64,000 nucleotides of DNA from Jiella pacifica (lineage in GTDB: Bacteria > Pseudomonadota > Alphaproteobacteria > Rhizobiales > Rhizobiaceae): positions 179,511 through 243,510 of the forward strand of contig NZ_JAAAMG010000007.1 of the NCBI RefSeq assembly GCF_010500815.1, in the 5' to 3' direction. The first letter of the stretch is position 1. Each line of letters opens with the position of its first letter. The position numbers and the translations under genes were made by a program. Shown piece by piece: positions 37,167 to 46,119 of the stretch. The notes below the pieces were generated by a model. That model saw nothing but the letters and a program-made list of their open reading frames with translations. It had not been told where the DNA came from and did no database searches.

Positions 37167-38633
37167 TCAGCCTTGGCCGACGGCCTCCGGCGCATCAGCA
37201 TCCTGCCACTCGTCGCCGAGGATTTCCGGCGTGTCATAGGCCTGAAGGTCTGCGAAATGGCGATCGCGATCGGCGGAAAAGAGGTCGGCGACGATGGCCC
37301 GCGCCAAGCGGTCGGCTCCCTCGCTGACGGCCGGAACGTCGCCCGACAGCTTGCCGTGCGAGAGCGTCGCGGCATAGTTGAAGCAGTGGAGCCGCTTCAG
37401 CGCCGGACAGGCGCCGGGCTGCTTCTCCTGGAACGTGAAGCCCGGACCGAGGTCGGGCGAGTTCGCCAGTTCGGCGTTCTCCTGGCCCTTCGGCGGCTCG
37501 AAGCGGTCGCCCCAGAAGCGGATGTGAGGCGCGAAGGCCGCAAGCTCCGGCCGCTCGCCGAGATCGACGTTGAAGCCGGTGCCGAGGATCAGATGATCGA
37601 GTTGGTAGGTCCCGCGCGCGGTCGTCAGCGTTACCTGTCCGCCTTCGGCGCTCACCTCGTGGATCGGGCTCGAAAGGTGAAACCGCGCATTCGGGAAAGC
37701 CGACACCCGCAGCACGCTGTCGCGCGGCGGCGGGGTCTGCTCGGTGATGACGTAGTCGAGGAAGCGCCATTTCTCGTCGTCCGGCAGGCTGGCGAAGCCA
37801 TGAACCACGCCGGGGCTGCCGATGCCGGTGAACTTGTTGACCCGGGGAATGTCGTTGCGGCGGATGAACAGATCGACGCTCGCAGCACCTTGTTCGAGGG
37901 CTACCGCCGCATTGTCGACCGCCGAGGCTCCGGCGCCGACGACGCCGACCTTCTTCCCTTTCAAAGCCGCAAAGTCGATCGCGTCCTCCGAATGGGACCA
38001 CAACTCGGGCGGCAGCGCCTGGAAGACGTCCGGCACCGCCTTGCCGCCGAGCCCCGCCCGGCCGGTGGCGAGCACCACGTGGCGCGCATGGATCGTCCGC
38101 CGCGTGCCGGCGCTTTCGACCGTGACGGCGAAGAGGGCGGGATCGTCGCGGTCGCTCTCGATCGTCTCGACGCGGGTCTCGTTCTGCACCGGAAGATCCA
38201 GAACCTTCCGGTACCAGACGAGATAGTCCATCCACGTCGTCCGATCGATCTTGTCGAGCGTGTCCCAGGCAAGCCGCCCGAACTGCGCCTCGAAGAACGC
38301 CCGGAACGTCAGCGCCGGCAGGCCGAGGGCGGGGCCGGCGAGTTGCTTGGGCGAGCGCAGGGTGCGCATCCGGGCATAGGTGACCCACGGCCCTTCCCGC
38401 CCCTGCGACGCCCGGTCGAGAACGAGCGTGTTGTGAACGCCGAGGAGCTTCAGCCTGGCGGCCGCTGCAAGGCCGCACATGCCGCCCCCGACGATCAGCA
38501 CGTCGCGGACGATCTGGCTCTGGTGGCGACGCGGCGGGACCCAGTTTCGCGCCGGCAGCTGCAGAAACTCGAGATCCTGGGAAAGCCGCTCCTCGAGGCC
38601 GGATAGGCCCTCAATGCTGAGGTCGGTGTTCAT
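37167..38633 (-). CDS. FAD/NAD(P)-dependent monooxygenase-like oxidoreductase
   Basis: A 488-residue flavoprotein with an N-terminal FAD-binding Rossmann motif VGGGMCGLAAA at about 48-58 and a second nucleotide-binding motif VGVVGAGASAVDNA near 233-246. An ATG-type ILGTGFNVD segment near 352 completes the flavin-monooxygenase pattern. Such enzymes oxygenate N- or S-containing compounds or ketones. It is convergent with the peptide ABC operon and divergent from the CMD/peroxidase pair, so it may belong to the same pathway. The substrate cannot be read. Confidence 0.75.
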   Translation of the reverse strand: MNTDLSIEGLSGLEERLSQDLEFLQLPARNWVPPRRHQSQIVRDVLIVGGGMCGLAAAARLKLLGVHNTLVLDRASQGREGPWVTYARMRTLRSPKQLAGPALGLPALTFRAFFEAQFGRLAWDTLDKIDRTTWMDYLVWYRKVLDLPVQNETRVETIESDRDDPALFAVTVESAGTRRTIHARHVVLATGRAGLGGKAVPDVFQALPPELWSHSEDAIDFAALKGKKVGVVGAGASAVDNAAVALEQGAASVDLFIRRNDIPRVNKFTGIGSPGVVHGFASLPDDEKWRFLDYVITEQTPPPRDSVLRVSAFPNARFHLSSPIHEVSAEGGQVTLTTARGTYQLDHLILGTGFNVDLGERPELAAFAPHIRFWGDRFEPPKGQENAELANSPDLGPGFTFQEKQPGACPALKRLHCFNYAATLSHGKLSGDVPAVSEGADRLARAIVADLFSADRDRHFADLQAYDTPEILGDEWQDADAPEAVGQG

Positions 38634-38719
38634 GGGTCAGCTTCCTTCGCGATGGGCCCGTTGACACCCGGTCGGAGACCACGCTCGCCCGCCTCTCCCG
38701 GTCATCGACAGCAAGAATT

Positions 38720-38748
38720 CGTTTTTTGCATGAAAGACCTATTATAAT
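38720..38748. promoter_or_regulatory. AT-rich divergent promoter region with perfect -10
   Basis: ATTATAAT at 38741-38748 is self-complementary, giving a TATAAT -10 box on each strand in an AT-rich gap within GC-rich DNA. -35 matches at 16-17 bases are poor on both strands, so an activator may be needed. It lies 60 bases before the CMD-domain gene and about 110 before the monooxygenase start. Confidence 0.4.
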
Positions 38749-38808
38749 GACAAATTCAAGGGTATTCATATTAGGGACTGACCGACCGAAGAAGGAGGGC
38801 GGATCACC

Positions 38809-39321
38809 ATGACCGACGTGAGCGCGACCCTCGTCGCCAAACTCGCCCATCTGCGCCCGACGGACGAGGTGGTCCGGGCTCTGGCGCAGCGGGCGGAGCT
38901 CGTCGCCCTCAGCGACGCCAGCGCCGAGGCGGTACTCGCCCCTGAGGACCCCGGCGGGCTTCCCCACGCAGTTCGGGGGATCATCGCGGTCCGGGCGTCG
39001 GAGCGTCTTGGCGACGAGACGATGAAGGATCACTACTACCAACGCTTCACCACCTGCGACGACTGGTACGACCATGCCGGCCTCGCCGACCCGGACACGT
39101 TTTCCGGCGACGAACGGCTCGATGCCCTGCTGCGCCATGCCGACAGGCTGATCGCCGCGCCGAAGACTGCGACCCGCGAGCATGTCGAGGCGTTGAAGGC
39201 GGCCGGCGTGGCGGAGGCCGACATCGTTCGCCTCGCCGAGCTCTGCGCCTTTCTCGGCTATCAGTCCCGGCTGGTGATCGGCCTTCGCTTGATGAAGACT
39301 TCGATGGAGAAATCCGCATGA
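38809..39321 (+). CDS. Carboxymuconolactone-decarboxylase-domain (CMD) protein
   Basis: A 170-residue all-helical protein of the AhpD-like CMD group, with RGIIAVRASERLGDETMKDHYYQ near 57-79 and VEALKAAGVAEADIVRLAEL near 125-144. No CxxC is present, only two separated cysteines (TTCDDW, ELCAF), so it is not an ordinary AhpD reductase. It is translationally coupled to the next gene (ATGA at 39318). From memory this resembles the family that always pairs with a peroxidase-like partner beside peptide-type ABC genes. An AAGGAGG site precedes the start. Confidence 0.7.
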   Translation: MTDVSATLVAKLAHLRPTDEVVRALAQRAELVALSDASAEAVLAPEDPGGLPHAVRGIIAVRASERLGDETMKDHYYQRFTTCDDWYDHAGLADPDTFSGDERLDALLRHADRLIAAPKTATREHVEALKAAGVAEADIVRLAELCAFLGYQSRLVIGLRLMKTSMEKSA

Positions 39322-39899
39322 GCCGGGTCGTTCACGAATTCACCGCCACGGTTCCCGAATGGCGCCCCTATGTGACGCCGGTGAAGCTGGAAGAGGCGAG
39401 CGCGGCGCAGCTGGCGGCGATGAAGGTGACGCCGTCGAACAAGAAGGTCTCCGACTACGTCCTGACCCTCGCCCACGATCCGGAGTCGCTCTCCCACCGC
39501 TCGCCGCTGTTCAACGGCATCATGTATGGCCGCGACGGCCTGTCGCGCGCCGAGCGCGAACTCGGCGCCGTCGGCGCCTCGGTGGTCAATCGCTGCGTCT
39601 ATTGCGCGGCGGTCCACGCCAGCCGCTACAACCAGCTCATCGGCGACGAAGCGACAATGGCCGAGATCTTCGCCAAGGAGGCGAAGGCCGAGCTTGGGGA
39701 GCGCGAACAGGCGATCTTCGACTTCTCCGTCAAACTCTCGGCCTTTCCGCCGGAGGCGGAGGAGAGCGACGTCGCGCGGCTGCGCGCCGCCGGGCTCTCG
39801 GAAATCGAGATCCTCGACCTCGTCATGTCCGCGGCGATCTTCGGATGGGCGAACCGGCTGATGCATACGCTGGGCGAGCCGGTAGCGGCAGAGGGCTGA
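39318..39899 (+). CDS. Alkylhydroperoxidase (AhpD)-like CMD protein
   Basis: A 193-residue CMD-fold protein with the redox motif CVYCAAVHASR: Cys93, Cys96 and His100 form the AhpD-type active site, and an acidic residue for the proton relay precedes in the RAERELGAVGA helix. It may reduce peroxides or serve as a thiol-disulfide partner. It overlaps the preceding CMD gene by four bases, suggesting a two-protein complex. Both may protect against, or process, peroxide from the monooxygenase opposite (inference). Confidence 0.75.
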   Translation: MSRVVHEFTATVPEWRPYVTPVKLEEASAAQLAAMKVTPSNKKVSDYVLTLAHDPESLSHRSPLFNGIMYGRDGLSRAERELGAVGASVVNRCVYCAAVHASRYNQLIGDEATMAEIFAKEAKAELGEREQAIFDFSVKLSAFPPEAEESDVARLRAAGLSEIEILDLVMSAAIFGWANRLMHTLGEPVAAEG

Positions 39900-39962
39900 G
39901 CGGACATGGCCGCCGGCACGGGCATGGCCGCCGCGGTGCCGGCCGAACGGGAATGCAGCGCC

Positions 39963-40913
39963 CTACCCCGCCGGGCCTTCGCTCCGCCCGGCCCTGAATC
40001 CGATCGCGGGAAGCTGCTCCTCTGCGACCGATCGCAGCGCTTCCGACAACAGCCGCGTCACCTCGGAGCGCGGCTCGCCGGCCGGCACGACGACGCCGAA
40101 GAGATAGTCGATGGCGACGTCGAGCGGGCGCGCCGTCACGCCCTTCGGCAGATCGGCAAAGGCGGTGACGGGCTCGGTGATGGCGATGCCGAGACCTTCC
40201 CTGACAAGGGCGACTCCGGCCTGGGAGGTGTTGGTGTTGATCGTCGCCCCCGGCTCGACGCCGTTGGCCGCAAGCGCCGCCGATATGCGGCTCTGCAACC
40301 GGTAGGGATTGGCCATGGCGATGATCCGGCGCCCGGCCAGATCCTTCAGGGCGACGACCGGCCGGGCGGCCAACGGATCGTCCTCGCGCAACACGGCGGC
40401 ACAGGGCGCCTCGCCAATCCAGCAGGTCTCCATGCCCGGATGGTCGAGGGGCAGGCTGGCGACGCCGAGATCGGCGGTTCGCCCGACGATCTGGCGGACC
40501 ACCTCCTCGGCGGATCCGGAATGGAGATGGATCTGCCGCGGCAGGGCCGCCTCGCCGAGCCGCGCCAGCGCCTTCGGCACCAGGCTGGACGCCAGCGCCG
40601 GCGTCGCGGCGATGTCGATGGCGGGGGGCGCGCCGGCCCTGATCGCCTCGATGCGCTCGCCCATCATCGCCAGGCCGGTGAGGTAACGCTCCACCTCGGC
40701 ATGGAAGCGCATCGCCCGCTCGCTCGGCGCGATGCGCGGGCCGTTGCGATCGAACAGCGAAAAGCCGAGGGTGGCCTCGAGATCCTGAATCTGCCTGGTG
40801 ACGACCGACTGCGAGCGCCCGAGGGTGCGTGCCGCGCCGGTGACGCTACCGATCGAGATGACGGCGGCGAAGGCTTCGAGCTGGCGGGAATCGAGCGCGA
40901 TATGTTTCATCAT
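39963..40913 (-). CDS. LysR-family regulator of the divergent desulfhydrase gene
   Basis: A 316-residue LysR-type regulator with an N-terminal winged helix (about residues 5-63; LEAFAAVISIGSVTGAARTLGRSQSVVTRQI, split) and an effector domain (about 90-290). Several ATGs (40919, 40913, 40910) stand together; 40913 is used, with no strong ribosome site for any. It is divergent from the PLP gene at 41070. The gap has a TGCAT-N7-ATGCA repeat at 41038-41054 immediately before that gene. Confidence 0.8.
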   Translation of the reverse strand: MMKHIALDSRQLEAFAAVISIGSVTGAARTLGRSQSVVTRQIQDLEATLGFSLFDRNGPRIAPSERAMRFHAEVERYLTGLAMMGERIEAIRAGAPPAIDIAATPALASSLVPKALARLGEAALPRQIHLHSGSAEEVVRQIVGRTADLGVASLPLDHPGMETCWIGEAPCAAVLREDDPLAARPVVALKDLAGRRIIAMANPYRLQSRISAALAANGVEPGATINTNTSQAGVALVREGLGIAITEPVTAFADLPKGVTARPLDVAIDYLFGVVVPAGEPRSEVTRLLSEALRSVAEEQLPAIGFRAGRSEGPAG

Positions 40914-41069
40914 TCGCATTCTATCCGGCAGACGATTGCGATCAAACATCATGCCAGCCACTCAGGCGACATCGATGAGACCCGATGGAAGCCGAGGCTG
41001 GAGACTGCCGGCGTCAGTCTGGCGACTGGGTGGACGGTGCATAGACGGCATGCATGAGGAGACGGTGAC

Positions 41070-42218
41070 ATGGCGATGACGACCGACGCGAGAATGGGTC
41101 ACGACCCGATGCCTTTGCCGCCCTGCCCCGACCGCGAGTGGTCGCGGCGCGCCATGACGGTTCTGGAGGGCGACGGCCGCCGCTCGGCCGACACCCATCT
41201 GGTCAAGCCGATCTTCCCGGGCCTCAAGGGCATCTCGGTCTATCTGAAGGACGAGTCCACCCATCCGACCGGCAGCCTCAAGCACCGCCTCGCCCGCTCG
41301 CTGTTTCTCTACGGGATCTGCAATGGCCGCATCCGCGAGGGGACGACGCTCGTCGAGGCCTCCTCGGGCTCGACGGCGGTCAGCGAGGCCTATTTCGCCA
41401 ATCTCCTCGACCTGCCCTTCATCGCGGTCATGCCGCAGACCACCAGCGCCCAGAAGATCGAGGCGATCCGGCGCTTCGGCGGCCACTGCCATTTCGTCGA
41501 TGCGCCCGGCGAGGTCTACGACACCGCCGCGCGCCTCGCCGCAGAAGCCGGTGGCTACTATCTCGACCAGTTCACCTATGCCGAGCGGGCAACCGACTGG
41601 CGCGGCAACAACAACATCGCCGAGAGCATCTTCGCGCAGATGGGCGCCGAGGCCCATCGGGTGCCACGCTGGGTGGTGATGAGCGCCGGCACCGGCGGCA
41701 CCGCGGCGACCATCGGCCGCTACATCCGCTATCGCAATCTCGACACGCGGCTCTGCGTCGTCGACGTCGAACACTCCGCCTTCTTCGACGCCTATCACGG
41801 CGGCGGGCGCGGCTCGCGCTGCGAGACGCCCTCGCGCATCGAGGGGGTCGGGCGGCCCCGGGTCGAACCCTCCTTCGTGCCGGAAGTGATCGACCACATG
41901 ATCAAGATCCCGGACGCAGCTTCGATCGCCGCCATGCGGGTTCTCTCGGGGCGGCTGTTTCGCCGCGTCGGCGGCTCGACCGGCACGAATTTCTACGCGC
42001 TCTGCCTCATCGCGGCGGAGCTGATGAAGACCGGCGAGGAGGGATCGCTGGTATCGCTGATCTGCGACAGCGGCGAGCGCTACGCCGCCACCTATTACGA
42101 CGACGCCTGGCTGGCGGCTCAGGGCATCGACATCGGGCCCCATTGCGAAACGATCGAGCGGTTTCTGGACACCGGCCGGTTCGAGGGGGAAGGGTCGATG
42201 CCGGCTATTGCGCCGTGA
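41070..42218 (+). CDS. PLP-dependent L-cysteine desulfhydrase (Cds1-like)
   Basis: A 382-residue fold-type II PLP enzyme. The Schiff-base Lys71 is in [14 protein letters not shown] and the phosphate loop is GTGGTAAT. The segments [33 protein letters not shown] (about 168-187) and [15 protein letters not shown] match what I recall of the Cds1 cysteine desulfhydrase group (mycobacterial Rv3684) better than CysK. It would release sulfide, pyruvate and ammonia from cysteine. An AGGAGA site precedes the ATG. The divergent LysR gene probably senses cysteine or a related thiol. No Cys-transport gene is adjacent. Confidence 0.75.
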   Translation: MAMTTDARMGHDPMPLPPCPDREWSRRAMTVLEGDGRRSADTHLVKPIFPGLKGISVYLKDESTHPTGSLKHRLARSLFLYGICNGRIREGTTLVEASSGSTAVSEAYFANLLDLPFIAVMPQTTSAQKIEAIRRFGGHCHFVDAPGEVYDTAARLAAEAGGYYLDQFTYAERATDWRGNNNIAESIFAQMGAEAHRVPRWVVMSAGTGGTAATIGRYIRYRNLDTRLCVVDVEHSAFFDAYHGGGRGSRCETPSRIEGVGRPRVEPSFVPEVIDHMIKIPDAASIAAMRVLSGRLFRRVGGSTGTNFYALCLIAAELMKTGEEGSLVSLICDSGERYAATYYDDAWLAAQGIDIGPHCETIERFLDTGRFEGEGSMPAIAP

Positions 42219-42275
42219 CGGTCGAAGCCGATTGCGAGATTGGCTCGGCGAAGTGACGAGCCGCTCATCTCACCC

Positions 42276-42440
42276 CCGATGCCAGGCAGAGGCCTGAGGG
42301 GCGTCGTCCGCGGCAGGCCGGTGAGGACGACGATCAGCGACAAGGCTGCACTCTGTCCACTGGATCGGGTCAACCGCCTGTTCCAGGCGCCGCGGACGAA
42401 TGCCTTGTGGGTCAGCGACTTCACGCTTGTGGCCACATGA
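42276..42440 (+). pseudogene. IS3-family transposase remnant
   Basis: An in-frame stretch reads LRGVVRGRPVRTTISDKAA, then CPLDRVNRLFQAPRTNALW and VSDFTLVAT before a stop. This is the junction region ahead of the catalytic domain of IS3-family OrfB transposases (the VSDFTYVATW block carries the first Asp). Only about 55 residues remain, with no start and no DDE remainder, so it is a decayed fragment. It marks a past insertion after the desulfhydrase gene. Confidence 0.7.
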
Positions 42441-42462
42441 AGAGGTCCTACCGGGCCTCTTA

Positions 42463-42585
42463 CGCCAGCTGACGCGGGCCGAGACCAGACAACGCTCCGT
42501 CGAACTGATGCGCGAAGTCGGCATTCCGGCGGTTGAGGGGCGGATCGACGACTATCCGCACCTGTTTTCCGGCGCATCACATCTG
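42463..42585 (+). pseudogene. Oligopeptide ABC ATPase (OppD/DppD) remnant
   Basis: Reading LTRAETRQRSVELMREVGIP followed by AVEGRIDDYPHLFSGA matches the segment just before the ABC signature of OppD/DppD-type ATPases (compare [20 protein letters not shown] in the intact gene at 33575). The fragment has no Walker A and breaks off where SGG-Q-R should follow. It adjoins the IS3 remnant, so both look like debris of one rearrangement. Confidence 0.65.
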
Positions 42586-42678
42586 CAGGAGAGCGACGGT
42601 TTTACCATTCCGAGCAATCGCATCGACCCGTCTGTGTCGGGAAAATCGCTGTAAAGGAGAGCGGTCAGGTCGCCGTTC

Positions 42679-43647
42679 TCACCAAACTTCTTCCAGCAGC
42701 GTCAGCCAGTTCTCTCCCATGATCCGGCGGATCTTCGTTTCCGACCAGCCGGCACGCTCCATGGCAGCGGTGAGGTTCGGGAAGTCGGCGATCGAGCCGA
42801 GGCCGTCTGGGAATTTGACCTCCCAGATCTCGGTGAGCTGACGGGCATAGCCCTTGTCGCGGTTGAGATATTCGAAGAATTTCGCCCCGTAGCCCATGGT
42901 GAAGTCGGTACCGAACCCGACACGCTCTTCGCCGACGAGGTTCACGATGTAATCGATCGCGGCGACATAATCGTCGATGGTCGCGTCGTTTCCGGCCGCG
43001 AGGAACGGCGGGAACATGGTGACGCCGACGAAGCCCTCGTGCTCGGCAATGAAGCGCAATTGCTCGTCGCTCTTGTTGCGCGGATGGACCTTCAGACCCG
43101 CCGGCAGGCAATGACTGTAGGCGACGGGCTTCTTCGAGGCGAGGATCACGTCACGCGAGGTCTGCGAGCCCACATGGCTCAGGTCGCAGAGCATGCCGAC
43201 CCGGTTCATCTCGGCGACGACCTCATGGCCGAAATCCGACAGGCCGTCGTCACGGCTCTCATAGCAGCCCGAGCCCACCAGATTGCGGGTGTTGTAGGTC
43301 ATCTGGACGATGCCGACGCCTTGCTCCTTGAAGAGCTCGACGAATTCCAGCCTGTCCTCGAAGGCCGAGGTGTTCTGGAAGCCGAGAACGATCCCGGTCT
43401 TGCCCTCTTCCCTGGCCCGGCGGATGTCGGCGACGGTCTTCGCCTTCACGATCAGGTCGGAATGGTCGCGGAACTGCCGGTTCCACTCGCCGATCGCGAG
43501 CATGGTGTCGCGGAAATTCTCCCAGACCGAGCAGGTGCAGTTGGCGGCGGTAAGCCCACCCTTGTGCATCGCCTCGAAGACCGGCCGCCCCCAGTCGGAA
43601 ATGATGAGCCCGTCGAAGACGATCAGATCGTCATGCAGCGTCGTCAT
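42679..43647 (-). CDS. Membrane dipeptidase (peptidase M19)-family protein with altered metal site
   Basis: A 322-residue TIM-barrel protein of the renal-dipeptidase-like family. C-terminal ligand motifs are kept: DLSHVG, YSHCLP then HPRNKSD, and GFGTDFTMG. The N-terminal H-x-D metal pair is absent: the equivalent of DGHND reads DGLII (residues 12-16), and the bridging-Glu region reads VLGFQNTSAF. It may therefore bind one metal or act on another bond. It is on the same strand as, and just after, the Liv-type ABC genes (18 bases after livF), so it should act on what they import. A GGGAG site precedes the ATG. Confidence 0.75.
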   Translation of the reverse strand: MTTLHDDLIVFDGLIISDWGRPVFEAMHKGGLTAANCTCSVWENFRDTMLAIGEWNRQFRDHSDLIVKAKTVADIRRAREEGKTGIVLGFQNTSAFEDRLEFVELFKEQGVGIVQMTYNTRNLVGSGCYESRDDGLSDFGHEVVAEMNRVGMLCDLSHVGSQTSRDVILASKKPVAYSHCLPAGLKVHPRNKSDEQLRFIAEHEGFVGVTMFPPFLAAGNDATIDDYVAAIDYIVNLVGEERVGFGTDFTMGYGAKFFEYLNRDKGYARQLTEIWEVKFPDGLGSIADFPNLTAAMERAGWSETKIRRIMGENWLTLLEEVW

Positions 43648-43664
43648 GGGTTTCTCCCTCGTTC

Positions 43665-44384
43665 TCAAAGATAGATACTGCGCACGATCGCGTCGTGATC
43701 GCCGGCCATGGCGCGCACGTCGCCGCCATCGACGACTGCGCCGTCGCGAAGGACGATGAACCGATCGGCGAGGCGAAAGGCCAGGTTCAGGTTCTGCTCG
43801 ACCATCAGCATCGTCACGCCGTCTTCCTTCAGGCCGTCGACGATCTGGGCGATCTCCTCGCAGAACTGCGGCGAGAGCCCGCCGGACGGCTCGTCGAGAA
43901 GGAGAATGCGGGGACGCGACATGAGCGCGCGGCCGATCGCGACCATCTGCTGTTCGCCGCCGGACAGCGTGCGCGTCACCTGACGCCGGCGCTCGTGAAG
44001 GCGCGGGAAGCGCTCGTAGAGTTCCGCCAGCGTCTTCGCCATCTCGCGCCCGCCGCGGCGCATGGCGCCGAGCCGTAGATTGTCCTCGACACTGAGATCG
44101 GGAAAGAGGTCACGCGCCTGGCTCACCTGGGCGATGCCGAGCGCGAAGATGCGATGCGGCGGCAGGCCGGCTGTCTCCTGCCCCTCGAACAGGATCGACC
44201 CGGAAGAGGGCTTCACGAAGCCGCAGATCGCGTTCATCGCGGTCGACTTGCCGGAGCCATTGGCGCCGAGCAGCGTCAGGCATTCGCCCGGCACGACGTC
44301 ATAGGACGCGCCGCGCAGGATCGGCTTCTGGCCGTAGCCGACATGCAGGTCGCGGATCTGAAGAAGAGGCGTCACGTCAGGCAT
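43665..44384 (-). CDS. livF: Branched-chain amino acid-type ABC transporter ATPase LivF
   Basis: A 239-residue ATPase with Walker A GANGSGKST near 39-47, signature LSGGEQQMVAIGRAL (the E-Q-Q-M form typical of LivF), Walker B ILLLDEPSGGLS and VEQNLNLAFRLAD. It overlaps livG by eight bases. Together with LivG, LivH, LivM and the binding protein it forms a complete importer. The adjacent dipeptidase suggests a modified amino acid or amide ligand rather than leucine itself. Confidence 0.87.
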   Translation of the reverse strand: MPDVTPLLQIRDLHVGYGQKPILRGASYDVVPGECLTLLGANGSGKSTAMNAICGFVKPSSGSILFEGQETAGLPPHRIFALGIAQVSQARDLFPDLSVEDNLRLGAMRRGGREMAKTLAELYERFPRLHERRRQVTRTLSGGEQQMVAIGRALMSRPRILLLDEPSGGLSPQFCEEIAQIVDGLKEDGVTMLMVEQNLNLAFRLADRFIVLRDGAVVDGGDVRAMAGDHDAIVRSIYL

Positions 44385-45141
44385 GTCCGAGATAGGCCTC
44401 CAGCACGGCGCGGTCCTGGCGGATTTCGTCGGGCGTTCCCTGCGCGATGCGCTTGCCCGCTGCCATGACGAGGATCTTGTCGGCCACCGCCATCACCAGT
44501 TCGACCGCATGTTCGATCAGAAGAATGCCGACGCCCTTTTCGCCGGCGAGACGCCGGATGATGTCCATCATCTGGTCCCGCGCGACGGGAGAGAGGCCGA
44601 CGGCAGGCTCGTCGAGCAGAAGCACCGGCGGATCGGAGGCCACCGTGCGCACGATCTCGACGATGCGTTGCTGCCCCCCTGAGAGATCCCCGGCAGGCGT
44701 GTCGGCCATATGCTCCATCGACATGAGCTTCAGGAGATCGCGCGCCCGGGCAATGTTCGCGGCCTCCGAATCCAGCGCTTTGCGACGGCCGAAAAGAATG
44801 TCGAAAAAAGTTCCCTCGGTCTGGGCGTGCAGGCCGGTGAGTACGTTCTCGAGCACGGTCAAAGCCGGAAACAGGCCGCCATTCTGGAAGGTACGGCGAA
44901 TACCCCGCTCGGCGATCGCATGGGGCGTCAGCACCGTCAGCGGCTCGCCATTGAGATGGACGGTGCCCGAGGTCGGCGTGACATAGCCGGAGATGGCGTT
45001 GAACAACGTCGACTTGCCGGCGCCGTTCGGGCCGATCACCGCGCGGACCTCGCCCCGGTTCAGCCGGAACGAGACGTCTTCCAGCGCCGTCAGCCCGGAA
45101 AAGCGGACACTCAGCCCCTCTACGATCAGAAGATCGCTCAT
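44377..45141 (-). CDS. livG: Branched-chain amino acid-type ABC transporter ATPase LivG
   Basis: A 254-residue ATPase with Walker A GPNGAGKST near 37-45, RRTFQNGGLFPALTVLENV, signature LSGGQQRIVEIVRTVAS, Walker B VLLLDEPAVGLS and a LivG-type C-terminus ending DRAVLEAYLGHA. Its start overlaps the livM stop (ATGA-type overlap at 45138-45141). Confidence 0.87.
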   Translation of the reverse strand: MSDLLIVEGLSVRFSGLTALEDVSFRLNRGEVRAVIGPNGAGKSTLFNAISGYVTPTSGTVHLNGEPLTVLTPHAIAERGIRRTFQNGGLFPALTVLENVLTGLHAQTEGTFFDILFGRRKALDSEAANIARARDLLKLMSMEHMADTPAGDLSGGQQRIVEIVRTVASDPPVLLLDEPAVGLSPVARDQMMDIIRRLAGEKGVGILLIEHAVELVMAVADKILVMAAGKRIAQGTPDEIRQDRAVLEAYLGHA

Positions 45142-46115
45142 CTCGCCTCCCGGTAAAAGCGCTCGACGAAGATCGGCGACAGGCGGCGAAGCAGGCTGGC
45201 GAGCCCCATCGGCAGGGCCACCAGCACCGCCGCGACGATGAGACCGAAAAAGAGCTCCTCCATGCCCGGAAAGGCCCGCAGATATTCGGGCAGCGCCGTG
45301 AGCATCACCGCGCCGAGGACCGCGCCGAGAACCGAGCCGAGACCGCCCACCAGCACCATGGCGAAGGAGGCGATCAGATGGAGCATGCCGAAGCTTTCGG
45401 GGAAGACGTGGCCGATGTGGCGGGCAAACAGCGCGCCGGCGCAGCCGACGACGAAGCCGGACCAGATGAAGGTGACGAGGATCACCCGCGAGGTCGGGAT
45501 GGCCAGCGATGCGGTCGCCACCTCGTTTTCGCGCACCGCCATGACGGCGCGGCCGAAACGCGAGGCGAGCAGGTTCGCGGTCGCCTTCACCAGAAGCACG
45601 GTGACCACGAGGAAGACGTAGAATTTCACCGTATCGTCGGTGAGCGAGGTCCCGAAAAGCGTCTCGCGCGGCATCGGAAGGCCGTCGGTGCCGCCGGTCA
45701 GCGGCTTGGCGTGGAGATAACTCCAGCGCATCAACTCCCCGAAGGCGAGCGTGATGATGGCGAGATAATAGGAGCGGATGCCGCGCAGGGCCGCGGCCGA
45801 GGCAAGAAAGCCGCCAGCGGCGCCGAAGACGCCGGCGATCGGAATGGTCAGGAGCCAGGGCACACCGAGCTTCGCCGCCAGGATCGCAGAACCATAGGCC
45901 CCGATGCCGAAAAAGGCGGTGTTGGCGAAGGCGAGTTGGCCAAGATTGCCGATGACGATGGTGAAGCCCAGCGTCACCAGGGTCGAGATCAGCATGCCGT
46001 TGACGATGAACTGGGTGTAGGCGTTGGTCCCAAGCGGCACGAGGAGGAGAATGGCTGGCACGGCCCAGAACAGGATCGTGCGGAGACGGCGCTGGCGGGC
46101 GGTCGGCATCTTCAT
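45138..46115 (-). CDS. livM: Branched-chain amino acid-type ABC transporter permease LivM
   Basis: A 325-residue permease with about nine hydrophobic helices and the LivM segments GNLGQLAFANTAFFGIGAYG (about 51-70) and RFGRAVMAVRENEVATASLA (about 186-205, ATPase contact). Four bases separate its ATG at 46115 from the livH stop. Confidence 0.86.
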   Translation of the reverse strand: MKMPTARQRRLRTILFWAVPAILLLVPLGTNAYTQFIVNGMLISTLVTLGFTIVIGNLGQLAFANTAFFGIGAYGSAILAAKLGVPWLLTIPIAGVFGAAGGFLASAAALRGIRSYYLAIITLAFGELMRWSYLHAKPLTGGTDGLPMPRETLFGTSLTDDTVKFYVFLVVTVLLVKATANLLASRFGRAVMAVRENEVATASLAIPTSRVILVTFIWSGFVVGCAGALFARHIGHVFPESFGMLHLIASFAMVLVGGLGSVLGAVLGAVMLTALPEYLRAFPGMEELFFGLIVAAVLVALPMGLASLLRRLSPIFVERFYREAR

Positions 46116-46119
46116 GGCG

